From Gammaproteobacteria bacterium (GTDB taxonomy: Bacteria > Pseudomonadota > Gammaproteobacteria > Steroidobacterales > Woeseiaceae), in NCBI GenBank assembly GCA_024640305.1, contig JAHEFG010000010.1, positions 1 through 64,000 of the forward strand: a stretch of 64,000 nt of DNA, read 5' to 3'. Positions within the stretch are counted from its first letter, which is position 1; each line of letters opens with the position of its first letter. Below are positions 52,007 through 60,685 of this stretch, one piece after another. The position numbers and the translations under genes are program-made. The notes under the pieces are model-generated. The model made no database searches, had not been told where the DNA came from, and saw nothing but the letters and a program-made list of their open reading frames with translations.

Positions 52007-53971
52007 GTGAAGAAAGCCACTAAATCCAAGTCAGATCCGGTCATACGAACTGATATGGGACAAAAAATACTGCTTCCGGCCCTGGTTGCCGTTGGCGGCA
52101 GCCTCGCCATCGCTCCGGCTTCGGCACTCGAGCTCAGCGACATTAAGGTTCACTCCACACTCGGGCAACCCCTGCGCGCAAGCATCGCCTATGCACTGGC
52201 ACCGAATGAAGCCTTGTCCGACACTTGCGTAACCCTGCAGCCCGGCCTTTCGTCGGGTGGCTTACCGTCGGTCAGCCGCGCATCGCTCATCGTTGCTGAT
52301 GGCGTCATCGCGATTACCGGCAGTTCGCTTGTACGCGAGCCGCTCATGAGCCTGCGAGTCAATGTCCGTTGCCCTTACACGCCGAACCTGAGCCGGGAAT
52401 ACATGCTTATGGTTGACCCGGCAGGACGTGCAGATACAGCTACGACAACGCCCGTTGCAGCGACGCCAATAACGTCCCGTCCTGTCGTATCAGCACCAGT
52501 TGCAGCACCGGCGCGCAGCGTTACCCGCCAACGTCCGGTTAACACCGCCCCGATCAGTGACACCACTCGTTACCAGGTACAGCCGGGCGACTCTCTGTCT
52601 GAGATTGCACAGCGTATCGAGAACCGCTCAATTGGACTCTGGCCCACAGTTAACGCGATCTTTGACGCTAATCCGGATGCTTTTCTCGACGGCGACCCGA
52701 ACAAACTAAAAGCCGGCAGCTGGCTGGATCTTCCGGACTTTGCCGCGACTGACGTTCCGACCGTCGACGCAGTAACTCCAACAGCCGTAGCGACGGTCAT
52801 TGAAGATGTAGAACCGGTCACAGAAAGCGCTACTTATGAACCGATGGCCGACACGGTTTCCGAGGCGCCTGCGTCCGAATTGCGGCCCGGTGATGTCATT
52901 CTGGACAGCGACAACCCGTTCGTGACACCCGTTGGCTCCACAAACGTTGGCACCACCATCATTCCCGAGACCCTGCTCGACGCCCCTGAAGCCACCTCGA
53001 CAACGCCGAATGTACCAGTTGCGGTAATTCAGACTTCGACGGCGGCTGAACCCACGACCACAAACTGGTTGCTGTGGTTTGTTGGCGGTGGTATTGCGCT
53101 TATTGCCGGCCTGTTCCTGTTCGGTCGATTCGGCGACCGCTTCGGTTCAACGCCAATTAGCGCGGCCGCTGCGCCATCGCGCAGACGTCAATCCGATGGC
53201 GACACGGAGAGGGTAGAGACAATTGCAGATCCGGATTTCGCGTTCCCCGACGAAGCCCCGCTCCCCGAGCAGTTTGAGCTGGATGCCGACCTGATTGTTG
53301 GCACAGGATTGCAGGAGGGTACAGATGTCGATATCGCGCAGGACTTCGCATTTGCCGCAACCACGACTGTTGATTTCGATCTGCCCGAGGAAATGTCCAG
53401 CGGTGACACGACAGTAGAAACGAACATCATTCCGCCGGTCCGTATCGATACGGAATCAATCCTCGAGAGTGAGGTCTTGCCGGATGACGACGACTACGAT
53501 ATGTCAGTGATTATGGACGCCACCAAGATGCCGCATCCGGACGACGTTACGGAACGTGACCTCGAAGCAATCCAGATGGACACAGACGACAGCGACCTGA
53601 TCACCAATGAGTACACGGTTAGCCAGGAAGTCGACTACAAGATTCTCGAACAGGACTACGAGGACGAAATGACTGCCACCCAGGCGCTCAACCTCGAGAT
53701 CTCCAAGGCCGCTGCCGAACTTTCTGCACGACTGGATGAAGATCCGGTCGACACTACTGCGGAAATGCCAATGGCGACCGTCACCGAACTTGACGTTACC
53801 GCTCAGCTACCGGCCAGGAACGACGAGATTGGCGACGCGGATGATACGGGCATCAACCCGACAGTCAATATGGATGCCGATAACAACACCGTTGAAATGC
53901 CGCGAAGCGACAATGAAAAAACGGCGGAGATGGAAATCGAGTCGGGCAAGGTCGACACCAAAGCCGGCTAG
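52007..53971 (+). CDS. Short FimV-like protein with LysM and no TPR
   Basis: FimV-type protein of about 654 residues. After a signal segment (ILLPALVAVGGSLAIAPASA) comes the FimV N-terminal domain (LELSDIKVHSTLGQPLRASI), then a LysM domain (YQVQPGDSLSEIAQRIENRS to KLKAGSWLDLP), a Thr/Pro/Glu-rich linker, one membrane helix (WLLWFVGGGIALIAGLFLFG) and an acidic cytosolic tail without TPR. The tail repeats words found in the large FimV at 39157: TAEMP, TVEMP and DDTGIN. GTG 52007 has GGAG nine bases upstream; ATG 52055 is an alternative and would give a shorter N-terminus. A CRP-type site lies upstream. Probably a second polar or pilus-linked hub protein. Confidence 0.8.
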   Translation: MKKATKSKSDPVIRTDMGQKILLPALVAVGGSLAIAPASALELSDIKVHSTLGQPLRASIAYALAPNEALSDTCVTLQPGLSSGGLPSVSRASLIVADGVIAITGSSLVREPLMSLRVNVRCPYTPNLSREYMLMVDPAGRADTATTTPVAATPITSRPVVSAPVAAPARSVTRQRPVNTAPISDTTRYQVQPGDSLSEIAQRIENRSIGLWPTVNAIFDANPDAFLDGDPNKLKAGSWLDLPDFAATDVPTVDAVTPTAVATVIEDVEPVTESATYEPMADTVSEAPASELRPGDVILDSDNPFVTPVGSTNVGTTIIPETLLDAPEATSTTPNVPVAVIQTSTAAEPTTTNWLLWFVGGGIALIAGLFLFGRFGDRFGSTPISAAAAPSRRRQSDGDTERVETIADPDFAFPDEAPLPEQFELDADLIVGTGLQEGTDVDIAQDFAFAATTTVDFDLPEEMSSGDTTVETNIIPPVRIDTESILESEVLPDDDDYDMSVIMDATKMPHPDDVTERDLEAIQMDTDDSDLITNEYTVSQEVDYKILEQDYEDEMTATQALNLEISKAAAELSARLDEDPVDTTAEMPMATVTELDVTAQLPARNDEIGDADDTGINPTVNMDADNNTVEMPRSDNEKTAEMEIESGKVDTKAG

Positions 53972-53987
53972 AGTTGTTTGTTCAGAG

Positions 53988-56237
53988 TTACTTGGCGAGG
54001 CCGACCAGGCGATCAACAGTACGCCAGCCACGCGGTAACAAACTGCCCCGCAGCGCGCGCTCTCCATAGTACTGATCTGTGTCATTCCACTTGATCGTCA
54101 TGATGCGGCTGCCGCTGTATACCTGCAGATTACCGTCCTCCGGAACAACCGCAGCCGCGACGAGCTTCTCTTCACCACCCTGATATTTCTTTGTTGGAAT
54201 ATTGATTAGCTTGTTGCCTTTGCCTTTGGCAAGTTCCGGCAACTCATCCATTTCAAACATCAACAATCGACCGATCGAGCTGACCGCCGCGATCAGGCAC
54301 TCGGTATCTGCAGGAACCGGCGCAGGCACAACCGCCCTGCCACCTGCCGGCACGCGCAATATAGCCTTACCGGCTTTGTTACGCGTGACCAGATCCCCGA
54401 GCGTCGCAATAAAGCCGTAACCGGCATCGCTCGCGAGCAGGTATTTCTGATCATTGTCGCCGATCATGGCACCGCAAAACTCAGCTCCATCGGGCGACTT
54501 GAAACGACTGGACAGGGGCTCACCCTGCCCGCGTGCAGATGGCAATGTGTGTGCGGAGACGCTGTAAACACGACCTGTACTATCAATAAACATCGCCAGC
54601 TGGTTGCTGCGACCTTGCACAGCGGCGAGGTAGCCATCACCGGACTTGTAGCTTAGTGCCAGTGCATCGACTTCATGGCCTTTCGCCGCGCGCGCGAAGC
54701 CGCGTTTCGACAAAACAACCGTTACCGGTTCGCTCGACACGAGTTGAGTCTCGTCGAGAGCCTGAGCGGCCTGACGTTCCACAATCTCAGTACGCCGATC
54801 GTCACCGTAGGCCCCGGCATCCTCGAGAATCTCTTTCTTAATGAGCGTTTTTAGTCGCGCGGCACTTTTAAGCGTTTTCTCCAACGACTCGCGTTCTTCG
54901 TTCAACTCATCCTGCTCGCCGCGGATCTTCATCTCTTCAAGTTTGGCGAGATTGCGCAACCTGAGGTTTAGAATGGCTTCGGCCTGGATGTCGGTCAGTT
55001 TGAAGCGCTTCATCAACACGGGTTTGGGCTCATCCTCTTCGCGGATGATCTTGATAACCGCATCAATACTCAGATAGGCAACCAGCAGGCCGTCGAGGAT
55101 GTGCAGGCGATCAGTGACAATCTGCAAGCGGTGACTCAGGCGACGCCTGACCGTTTCCTTCCTGAATTTGAGCCATTCGCTCAGCAGCCCAACCAGGCTA
55201 AACGCCTGTGGCCGGCCATCCAGGCCGATGATGTTCATATTGACGCGGCAGGTTCGTTCGAGTGACGTCGTCGAAAACAGGTGCGACATCAACTCGTCTT
55301 TATTGACGCGATTTGATTTGGGGCTGATGACAAGACGCGTCGGATCTTCGTGATCCGATTCGTCACGCAAGTCTTCAACCTGCGGTAACTTTTTGGCGCG
55401 CATCTGCATTGCGATTTGCTCGAGCACCTTGCCACCAGATATCTGGTGCGGCAGCGAAGTAATCACAATGTCACCGTTCTCGATTTTATATGCCGCACGC
55501 AAACGCAATGTACCGCTGCCGGTTTCATAAATGGTTTTGATGTCATCGCGCGGTGAAACAAGCTCACCCCCCGTCGGGTAGTCGGGGCCTTTGATGTGTT
55601 TCATTAACGCCGTGACATTGGCTTTCGGATTATCAATCAAGTGGATCAGCGCGCTCGCTACTTCTTTCAGGTTGTGCGGCGGCACATCTGTGGACAAACC
55701 GACAGCAATGCCGGTCGTGCCATTCAGCAACAGGTTTGGCAATCGCGCAGGTAACACGACGGGCTCGTCTATCGTGCCATCGAAATTGGGTACCCAATCG
55801 ACTGTACCGTGCGCAAGCTCCTGCAACAGGCTCTTCGCATACGGTGTGAGCCGCGATTCTGTGTAGCGCATTGCTGCGAACGACTTCGGATCGTCAGTTG
55901 AACCCCAGTTGCCCTGCCCGTCGATAACCGTATAGCGGTACGAAAAGTCCTGCGCCATCAGTACCATCGCTTCGTAGCACGCTGAATCGCCATGCGGATG
56001 GAACTTGCCAATAACATCGCCGACCGTACGGGCTGATTTTTTCGGCTTCTGGCCGGCAGACAGACCAAGCTCGCTCATCGCATAGATGATGCGTCTTTGC
56101 ACGGGTTTCAGGCCATCGCCAATCTGCGGTAATGCCCTGTCCAGGATGACGTACATCGAGTAGTCGAGGTACGCCTTCTCGGTGTACTCCTTTAGCGGTT
56201 GCTGCTCCACGCCTTCGAGATTCAGACTATTCTGCAT
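53988..56237 (-). CDS. parC: DNA topoisomerase IV subunit A
   Basis: Cutting subunit of topoisomerase IV, which unlinks daughter chromosomes. 749 residues. Quinolone-determining region reads [19 protein letters not shown] with Ser after HPHGD (drug-sensitive type), and the DNA-cleaving Tyr is in AMRYTESRL. The C-terminal part holds beta-pinwheel repeats ([20 protein letters not shown]). ATG 56237 begins nine bases after the parE stop; a longer frame to 56282 overlaps parE. ParC rather than GyrA is supported by the adjacent parE and the missing GyrA box. Confidence 0.96.
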   Translation of the reverse strand: MQNSLNLEGVEQQPLKEYTEKAYLDYSMYVILDRALPQIGDGLKPVQRRIIYAMSELGLSAGQKPKKSARTVGDVIGKFHPHGDSACYEAMVLMAQDFSYRYTVIDGQGNWGSTDDPKSFAAMRYTESRLTPYAKSLLQELAHGTVDWVPNFDGTIDEPVVLPARLPNLLLNGTTGIAVGLSTDVPPHNLKEVASALIHLIDNPKANVTALMKHIKGPDYPTGGELVSPRDDIKTIYETGSGTLRLRAAYKIENGDIVITSLPHQISGGKVLEQIAMQMRAKKLPQVEDLRDESDHEDPTRLVISPKSNRVNKDELMSHLFSTTSLERTCRVNMNIIGLDGRPQAFSLVGLLSEWLKFRKETVRRRLSHRLQIVTDRLHILDGLLVAYLSIDAVIKIIREEDEPKPVLMKRFKLTDIQAEAILNLRLRNLAKLEEMKIRGEQDELNEERESLEKTLKSAARLKTLIKKEILEDAGAYGDDRRTEIVERQAAQALDETQLVSSEPVTVVLSKRGFARAAKGHEVDALALSYKSGDGYLAAVQGRSNQLAMFIDSTGRVYSVSAHTLPSARGQGEPLSSRFKSPDGAEFCGAMIGDNDQKYLLASDAGYGFIATLGDLVTRNKAGKAILRVPAGGRAVVPAPVPADTECLIAAVSSIGRLLMFEMDELPELAKGKGNKLINIPTKKYQGGEEKLVAAAVVPEDGNLQVYSGSRIMTIKWNDTDQYYGERALRGSLLPRGWRTVDRLVGLAK

Positions 56238-56245
56238 ATTAGGGC

Positions 56246-58132
56246 CTATACCTCGGCAAGATTGCCTTTGGTTTCGAGCCATTTGCGACGATCTTTGGCC
56301 CGCTTCTTCGCGAGTAACATGTCCATGAGCTGATCGGTCTTGTCCTTGCCGCTAACGGTTAGTTGTACCAGGCGCCGCGTGTCGCGATTCATGGTTGTCT
56401 CGCGCAACTGTGCGGGGTTCATCTCACCGAGGCCTTTGAATCGTGTAACGGTTACCTTCCCGCGCAGCTTTTCGGCCTCGATTCGGTCGAGTATGCCTTT
56501 ACGCTCGCTGTCGTCGAGCGCGTAGAACACCTGCTTACCGACATCGATCCGATACAACGGCGGCATCGCAACGTACACATGTCCCGCCATCACCAGTTCG
56601 CGGAAGTGCCGCAGAAACAATGCGCAGATCAGTGTCGCGATATGCAGGCCGTCCGAATCTGCATCGGCAAGGATACAAACTTTATGATAACGAAGACTGT
56701 CGAGGTCGGTATCGCCCGGATCTATGCCCAACGCGATGCTGATGTCATGCACCTCCTGCGATGCCAGGATCTCGCTGGAGTCAACCTCCCAGGTGTTCAG
56801 AATCTTGCCCCGCAGCGGCATGATCGCCTGTGTATTGCGATCGCGCGCCTGCTTGGCAGAGCCGCCGGCGGAGTCACCTTCCACAAGAAACAGCTCGCAG
56901 AGTTCAGGTTCCTGGGACGTGCAATCGGCCAGTTTTCCAGGCAGGGCCGGACCCGAGACGATCTTCTTGCGAACGACTTTCTTCGCGGCCTTGAGCCGGC
57001 GCTGCGCTTTACTTATCGCAAGCTGGGCAATCAGGTCACCGGTTTCCGGGTGCTGGTTGAGCCACAGTGAGAAACTGTCTTTGATAACGCCGCTAACGAA
57101 CGCGGCGGATTCTCGAGACGACAGCCTTTCTTTTGTCTGCCCCGAGAATTGTGGGTCCTCGAGTTTGACGCTCAGCACGAAATTCAGGCCGTCCCAAACA
57201 TCCTCAGGCGCAATTGTGATGCCTCGCGGTAACAAGCTTCTGAAGTCAGCGAATTCGCGGATGGAATTTGTGAGCCCGGTACGCATGCCATTAACATGCG
57301 TTCCGCCCTGCGCGGTGGGAATCAGGTTCACGTAGCTTTCGCTAACCGCCTGCCCACCAGCAACCTGCCATAGTGCGGCCCAATCGACGGCCTCATTGTT
57401 GCCGGTCAGGCTTCCCGAGAATGGTTCGGTGGGCAACAGCTCACCGCCACCGATGGCCTCGAGCAGGTACTCTTCAAGACCACCTGAGTAACACCACTCG
57501 ATTTTTTCTTTCGTTTGCTCGACATTGAGCTTGACCGTCAGTCCGGGACAGAGAACTGCTTTAGCACGCAGCGCATGTTTGAGTCGCGATACAGAGATCT
57601 TTGCGGAATCGAAATATTGCGGGTCAGGCCAGAAACGAATCGTCGTCCCTGTGTTGGCTTTGCCAACAGTGCCAACCACCTCAAGCTTGCCGCGTTTCTT
57701 GCCGCCGGCGAAGCTCATGTTGTATTCCTTACCGTTACGGCGAATCCAGATCTCAAGATTCCTGGATAACGCGTTCACAACCGACACACCGACGCCGTGC
57801 AGTCCACCGGAGTACTGGTAATTGTTGTGATTGAATTTGCCGCCTGCATGCAACCGCGTCAGGATCAATTCGACGCCGGGTATTTTTTCCTTGGGATGCT
57901 TGTCGACTGGCATGCCGCGGCCATCGTCGATGACCTCGAGTGAGCCGTCTTTGTAAACGGTGACTTCGATTTTCTTGCAGTGGCCTGCAAGCGCTTCGTC
58001 GACGCTGTTATCGACTACTTCGTGAGCGAGATGGTTCGGCCGAGTCGTATCGGTGTACATGCCTGGCCGGCGCCGTACAGGCTCCAGCCCACTAAGGACT
58101 TCAATGTCCGCCGCGTCGTAACGTTTTGCCAT
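56246..58132 (-). CDS. parE: DNA topoisomerase IV subunit B
   Basis: ATPase subunit of topoisomerase IV, 628 residues. GHKL ATP site in [17 protein letters not shown] and [17 protein letters not shown], then [16 protein letters not shown]. The TOPRIM domain has [19 protein letters not shown] and the metal aspartates in [16 protein letters not shown]. The C-terminal block is [18 protein letters not shown]. parE then parC, both minus strand, likely one transcript. Length and [20 protein letters not shown] support ParE over GyrB, which is usually about 800 residues. Confidence 0.96.
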   Translation of the reverse strand: MAKRYDAADIEVLSGLEPVRRRPGMYTDTTRPNHLAHEVVDNSVDEALAGHCKKIEVTVYKDGSLEVIDDGRGMPVDKHPKEKIPGVELILTRLHAGGKFNHNNYQYSGGLHGVGVSVVNALSRNLEIWIRRNGKEYNMSFAGGKKRGKLEVVGTVGKANTGTTIRFWPDPQYFDSAKISVSRLKHALRAKAVLCPGLTVKLNVEQTKEKIEWCYSGGLEEYLLEAIGGGELLPTEPFSGSLTGNNEAVDWAALWQVAGGQAVSESYVNLIPTAQGGTHVNGMRTGLTNSIREFADFRSLLPRGITIAPEDVWDGLNFVLSVKLEDPQFSGQTKERLSSRESAAFVSGVIKDSFSLWLNQHPETGDLIAQLAISKAQRRLKAAKKVVRKKIVSGPALPGKLADCTSQEPELCELFLVEGDSAGGSAKQARDRNTQAIMPLRGKILNTWEVDSSEILASQEVHDISIALGIDPGDTDLDSLRYHKVCILADADSDGLHIATLICALFLRHFRELVMAGHVYVAMPPLYRIDVGKQVFYALDDSERKGILDRIEAEKLRGKVTVTRFKGLGEMNPAQLRETTMNRDTRRLVQLTVSGKDKTDQLMDMLLAKKRAKDRRKWLETKGNLAEV

Positions 58133-58199
58133 TTAATAAGTTTTCAGAGGTTGCCAAGCGAAGCTCGGGCGGATTCTAGCTTGAATTGGAGAGACAGGC

Positions 58200-58213
58200 A
58201 CCTTAATTAAGGT
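58200..58213. promoter_or_regulatory. 14-base perfect palindrome between DUF3501 and parE
   Basis: ACCTTAATTAAGGT reads the same on both strands. It is 14 bases past the DUF3501 stop and 68 bases before the parE start (both minus strand). On the minus strand a -10-like TAGAAT follows it. Could be an operator for parE or chance. Confidence 0.3.
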
Positions 58214-58227
58214 CATTGTTCCCCAGA

Positions 58228-58812
58228 CTAGTCCAGATCGCCGAGCAGTGAGACGCGAATATTGTCGGCAACAGGCGAGATTTTGACCTTATAGTTTTCA
58301 TGGTCGATACCAGCGGTCAACTCGGCACCATCCTTCAGGGCAGCCACCTGGTCGTTGGATAGCTCGAAGCGCATGAAGTGAACCGCCGACGTCTTTGTGG
58401 CATCCGCGCGCTCCAGGTCCTCATCAGCGACCGCGTAACACTTGTCCAGCTCACCAACCTGCATGTAAACAAGGTTTTCGATGTCGACAAGTTGCGTCAA
58501 CATCTCGCGACGCTCTTCTTCTTCGGCAAATTCGACCATAAACGTCGCTTTCCAGTTCGTGCCATCCGGTATCAGCGGATTGTAGGCATCAAGTTCTTCG
58601 TTAATGCCATCAGCCTCGAAAATGCGCTCGATACGCAGCATTTCCTGGACCTGGTACTGCATCGTCAAGCGGTCCTCGAAATACAGGGCTGCATTGGTAC
58701 CGAGCGCGAGGCGCCTGTTGCGCTTGTGCCGTAGTACCTTGTCGCGAAAGGCTTTACGAACAGTGGAATATTCCTCAAGGCTGTAAAGATCGTCGCGTGT
58801 TAGTTTTTGCAT
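58228..58812 (-). CDS. DUF3501-family protein
   Basis: Cytosolic protein of 194 residues of the DUF3501 family, recognised by the start LTRDDLYSLEEYSTVRKAFR, NRRLALGTNAALYFEDRLTM, QVQEMLRIERIFEADGINEE and NPLIPDGTNWKATFMVEF. Members regularly follow a rubrerythrin and a GlpC-like Fe-S protein in the same operon, as here, and are presumed to take part in peroxide or oxygen protection. The biochemical role is unknown. ATG 58812 is five bases after the Fe-S gene's stop. Confidence 0.88.
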   Translation of the reverse strand: MQKLTRDDLYSLEEYSTVRKAFRDKVLRHKRNRRLALGTNAALYFEDRLTMQYQVQEMLRIERIFEADGINEELDAYNPLIPDGTNWKATFMVEFAEEEERREMLTQLVDIENLVYMQVGELDKCYAVADEDLERADATKTSAVHFMRFELSNDQVAALKDGAELTAGIDHENYKVKISPVADNIRVSLLGDLD

Positions 58813-58817
58813 TACCG

Positions 58818-60152
58818 TCAAAGTCCGTATGCGTACTTGAGAAGGCCCATCGGGTTTTCGGCACCATGGCCGTCGACGCCTTGAGCTATTTGCTCAGCTG
58901 CCATTGGACAATCACTGGTGAAATGATCGGCTTCAGCCTTTTTCACCTTATTAACCACTGGTCGTGCGATCTTCCTGGATGTGTCGTGAAATTCTTTCTT
59001 TACGGCATAGGTGCCATCGTGACCCGAGCAACGCTCAATCGCATCAACCTGTGTATCCGGTACCAGCTGCAAGAGGTCGCGCGTCTTGAGACCAATGTTC
59101 TGCACGCGCAGATGACAAGGCACCTGGTAAGAAACCTTGCCTAATGAGTTCTTGAACTCTGTATTCAGTTTGCCGTCCTTGTGACGCAACATCAGGTACT
59201 CGAACGGGTCGAACATGGCGTCGCGTACTTTGAGGACGTCCGCATCATCCGGAAACATCAGCGGCAGTTCCTGTTTAAACATCAGCGTGCACGATGGAAT
59301 CGGCGTGACGATGTCCCAGCCGTCGTCAACCATCGCAGCAAGAATCGGAATATTGATGTCCTTTGCTCTCGCGACGGCCTCAAGGTCACCCAGCTCGAGC
59401 TTAGGCATGCCGCAACAGACCTCTTTTCCCGCCAGTGCAACAGGAATGCCGTTGTGCTCGAAGACCGTAACAAGGTCTTCGTCAATGGCCGGATGATTTC
59501 GATTGCCGTAGCAAGTCGTGTACAAAACGACCTTGCCATTGGTGCTCGCGGTCGCTTCAGCCGTGTCGCCTGATGCACCGCGATGGCTCTTGAGGCGCTT
59601 GCGAGCAGGCCTGGAGTGGTAATCAGGAACCGGTGCATCACGATGAACACCAAACGTGCTCTCGAGAAGGCTGCGTCCCAATTTGCTGCGGTTCGTCGCG
59701 TTGACTATCTGAGCGACAACCGGAATGCCGGCAAGTTTGCCTACCGTATCTGTTGCGCTGAGGATTTTGTCACGCAGTGGCGCGCCCTGTTGCTTGAAAC
59801 GAACGGCTTTGGCCCTGAGCATCAGGTGCGGGAAGTCGATATTGAATTCGTGCGGCGGCACATACGGACACTTGCTCATGTAGCACATGTCGCACAGGTA
59901 GCAGTGATCAACTACGTCCCAATAGACCGACTTGGGAACCGTATCGAGTTCCATGCTCTCCGATTCGTCAACCGCATCGAACAATGTCGGGAACGAGTTG
60001 CACAGGTTGAAGCAGCGTCGACAACCGTGGCAAATATCGAACACCCGCTCCAGCTCTTCGAAGAGCGCGGGCTCGTCGTAAAATTCGTCCGACCGCCAAT
60101 CGAGGGCATGGCGAGTGGGAGCCTCAAGGCTCCCCTCGCGGTTGCTGGCCAT
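58818..60152 (-). CDS. GlpC/HdrD-like Fe-S oxidoreductase with CCG domains
   Basis: Cytosolic or membrane-associated electron-transfer protein of 444 residues. Two [4Fe-4S] ferredoxin-type motifs: ICHGCRRCFNLC and CYLCDMCYMSKCP. These are followed by two cysteine-rich CCG-type regions, the first with GKEVCCGMPKLELGD, the second less regular with VPCHLRVQNIG and IERCSGHDG. The layout matches GlpC and heterodisulfide reductase HdrD. It starts one base after the rubrerythrin stop and precedes DUF3501. It probably feeds electrons to the diiron protein, an inference from context. Confidence 0.9.
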   Translation of the reverse strand: MASNREGSLEAPTRHALDWRSDEFYDEPALFEELERVFDICHGCRRCFNLCNSFPTLFDAVDESESMELDTVPKSVYWDVVDHCYLCDMCYMSKCPYVPPHEFNIDFPHLMLRAKAVRFKQQGAPLRDKILSATDTVGKLAGIPVVAQIVNATNRSKLGRSLLESTFGVHRDAPVPDYHSRPARKRLKSHRGASGDTAEATASTNGKVVLYTTCYGNRNHPAIDEDLVTVFEHNGIPVALAGKEVCCGMPKLELGDLEAVARAKDINIPILAAMVDDGWDIVTPIPSCTLMFKQELPLMFPDDADVLKVRDAMFDPFEYLMLRHKDGKLNTEFKNSLGKVSYQVPCHLRVQNIGLKTRDLLQLVPDTQVDAIERCSGHDGTYAVKKEFHDTSRKIARPVVNKVKKAEADHFTSDCPMAAEQIAQGVDGHGAENPMGLLKYAYGL

Positions 60153-60153
60153 T

Positions 60154-60573
60154 TTAGTCTTCTAGTGAATCGAGAGCTTTCTGGAAGCGATTGGCGTGCG
60201 AGCGCTCAGCTTTTGCCAGCGTCTCAAACCAATCGGCAATTTCGTCGAAATCTTCGTCACGGGCAGTCTTGGCCATACCCGGGTACATATCTGTGTACTC
60301 GTGTGTCTCTCCGGCAATCGATGCTGCGAGGTTTTGTGCCGTCGAACCGATCGGAAGACCCGTCGCCGGATCGCCGGTCTCTTCGAGATACTCGAGGTGG
60401 CCGTGAGCATGGCCGGTTTCGCCTTCTGCTGTTGAGCGGAAAACCGCAGCAACGTCGTTGTAGCCTTCCACATCGGCTTTTGCTGCAAAATACAGGTAGC
60501 GGCGGTTGGCTTGTGACTCGCCTGCAAATGCGTCCTTGAGGTTTTGTTCTGTTTTGCTGTCTTTCAGTGACAT
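60154..60573 (-). CDS. Rubrerythrin-type diiron protein without rubredoxin domain
   Basis: Diiron ferritin-like peroxidase candidate of 139 residues. Ligand helices: [54 protein letters not shown] and [17 protein letters not shown]. Classic rubrerythrins end in a rubredoxin domain with two CxxC motifs; this one stops before it, so electrons must come from elsewhere, perhaps the Fe-S protein encoded next. AAAGGA six bases before ATG 60573 supports the start. It is first gene of a three-gene operon with its own promoter. Confidence 0.92.
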   Translation of the reverse strand: MSLKDSKTEQNLKDAFAGESQANRRYLYFAAKADVEGYNDVAAVFRSTAEGETGHAHGHLEYLEETGDPATGLPIGSTAQNLAASIAGETHEYTDMYPGMAKTARDEDFDEIADWFETLAKAERSHANRFQKALDSLED

Positions 60574-60606
60574 TTCGGATCCTTTCACTTGAGGAGTATT
60601 GCTCAG

Positions 60607-60621
60607 TTAGACTCAGTCTAA
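60607..60621. promoter_or_regulatory. 7-1-7 palindrome, PerR/Fur-type operator candidate
   Basis: TTAGACT-C-AGTCTAA, a perfect inverted repeat of 7+1+7 bases, lies just downstream of the expected start of transcription of the rubrerythrin operon. The geometry is that of PerR boxes (TTATAAT-N-ATTATAA), though the inner bases differ. A bound protein here would block transcription. Confidence 0.55.
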
Positions 60622-60631
60622 GAGAAGCAAC

Positions 60632-60660
60632 AATGTATGCCGACGGTCGTATGTTGTCAA
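60632..60660 (-). promoter_or_regulatory. Sigma70-type promoter of the rubrerythrin operon
   Basis: On the minus strand TTGACA (60660-60655), exactly the consensus, a 17-base spacer, then TACATT (60637-60632), four of six bases of consensus. The start of transcription would fall near 60625, followed at once by the palindrome at 60607-60621. Confidence 0.7.
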
Positions 60661-60685
60661 TCCGGGAAAGGCACTACAAATTCAG

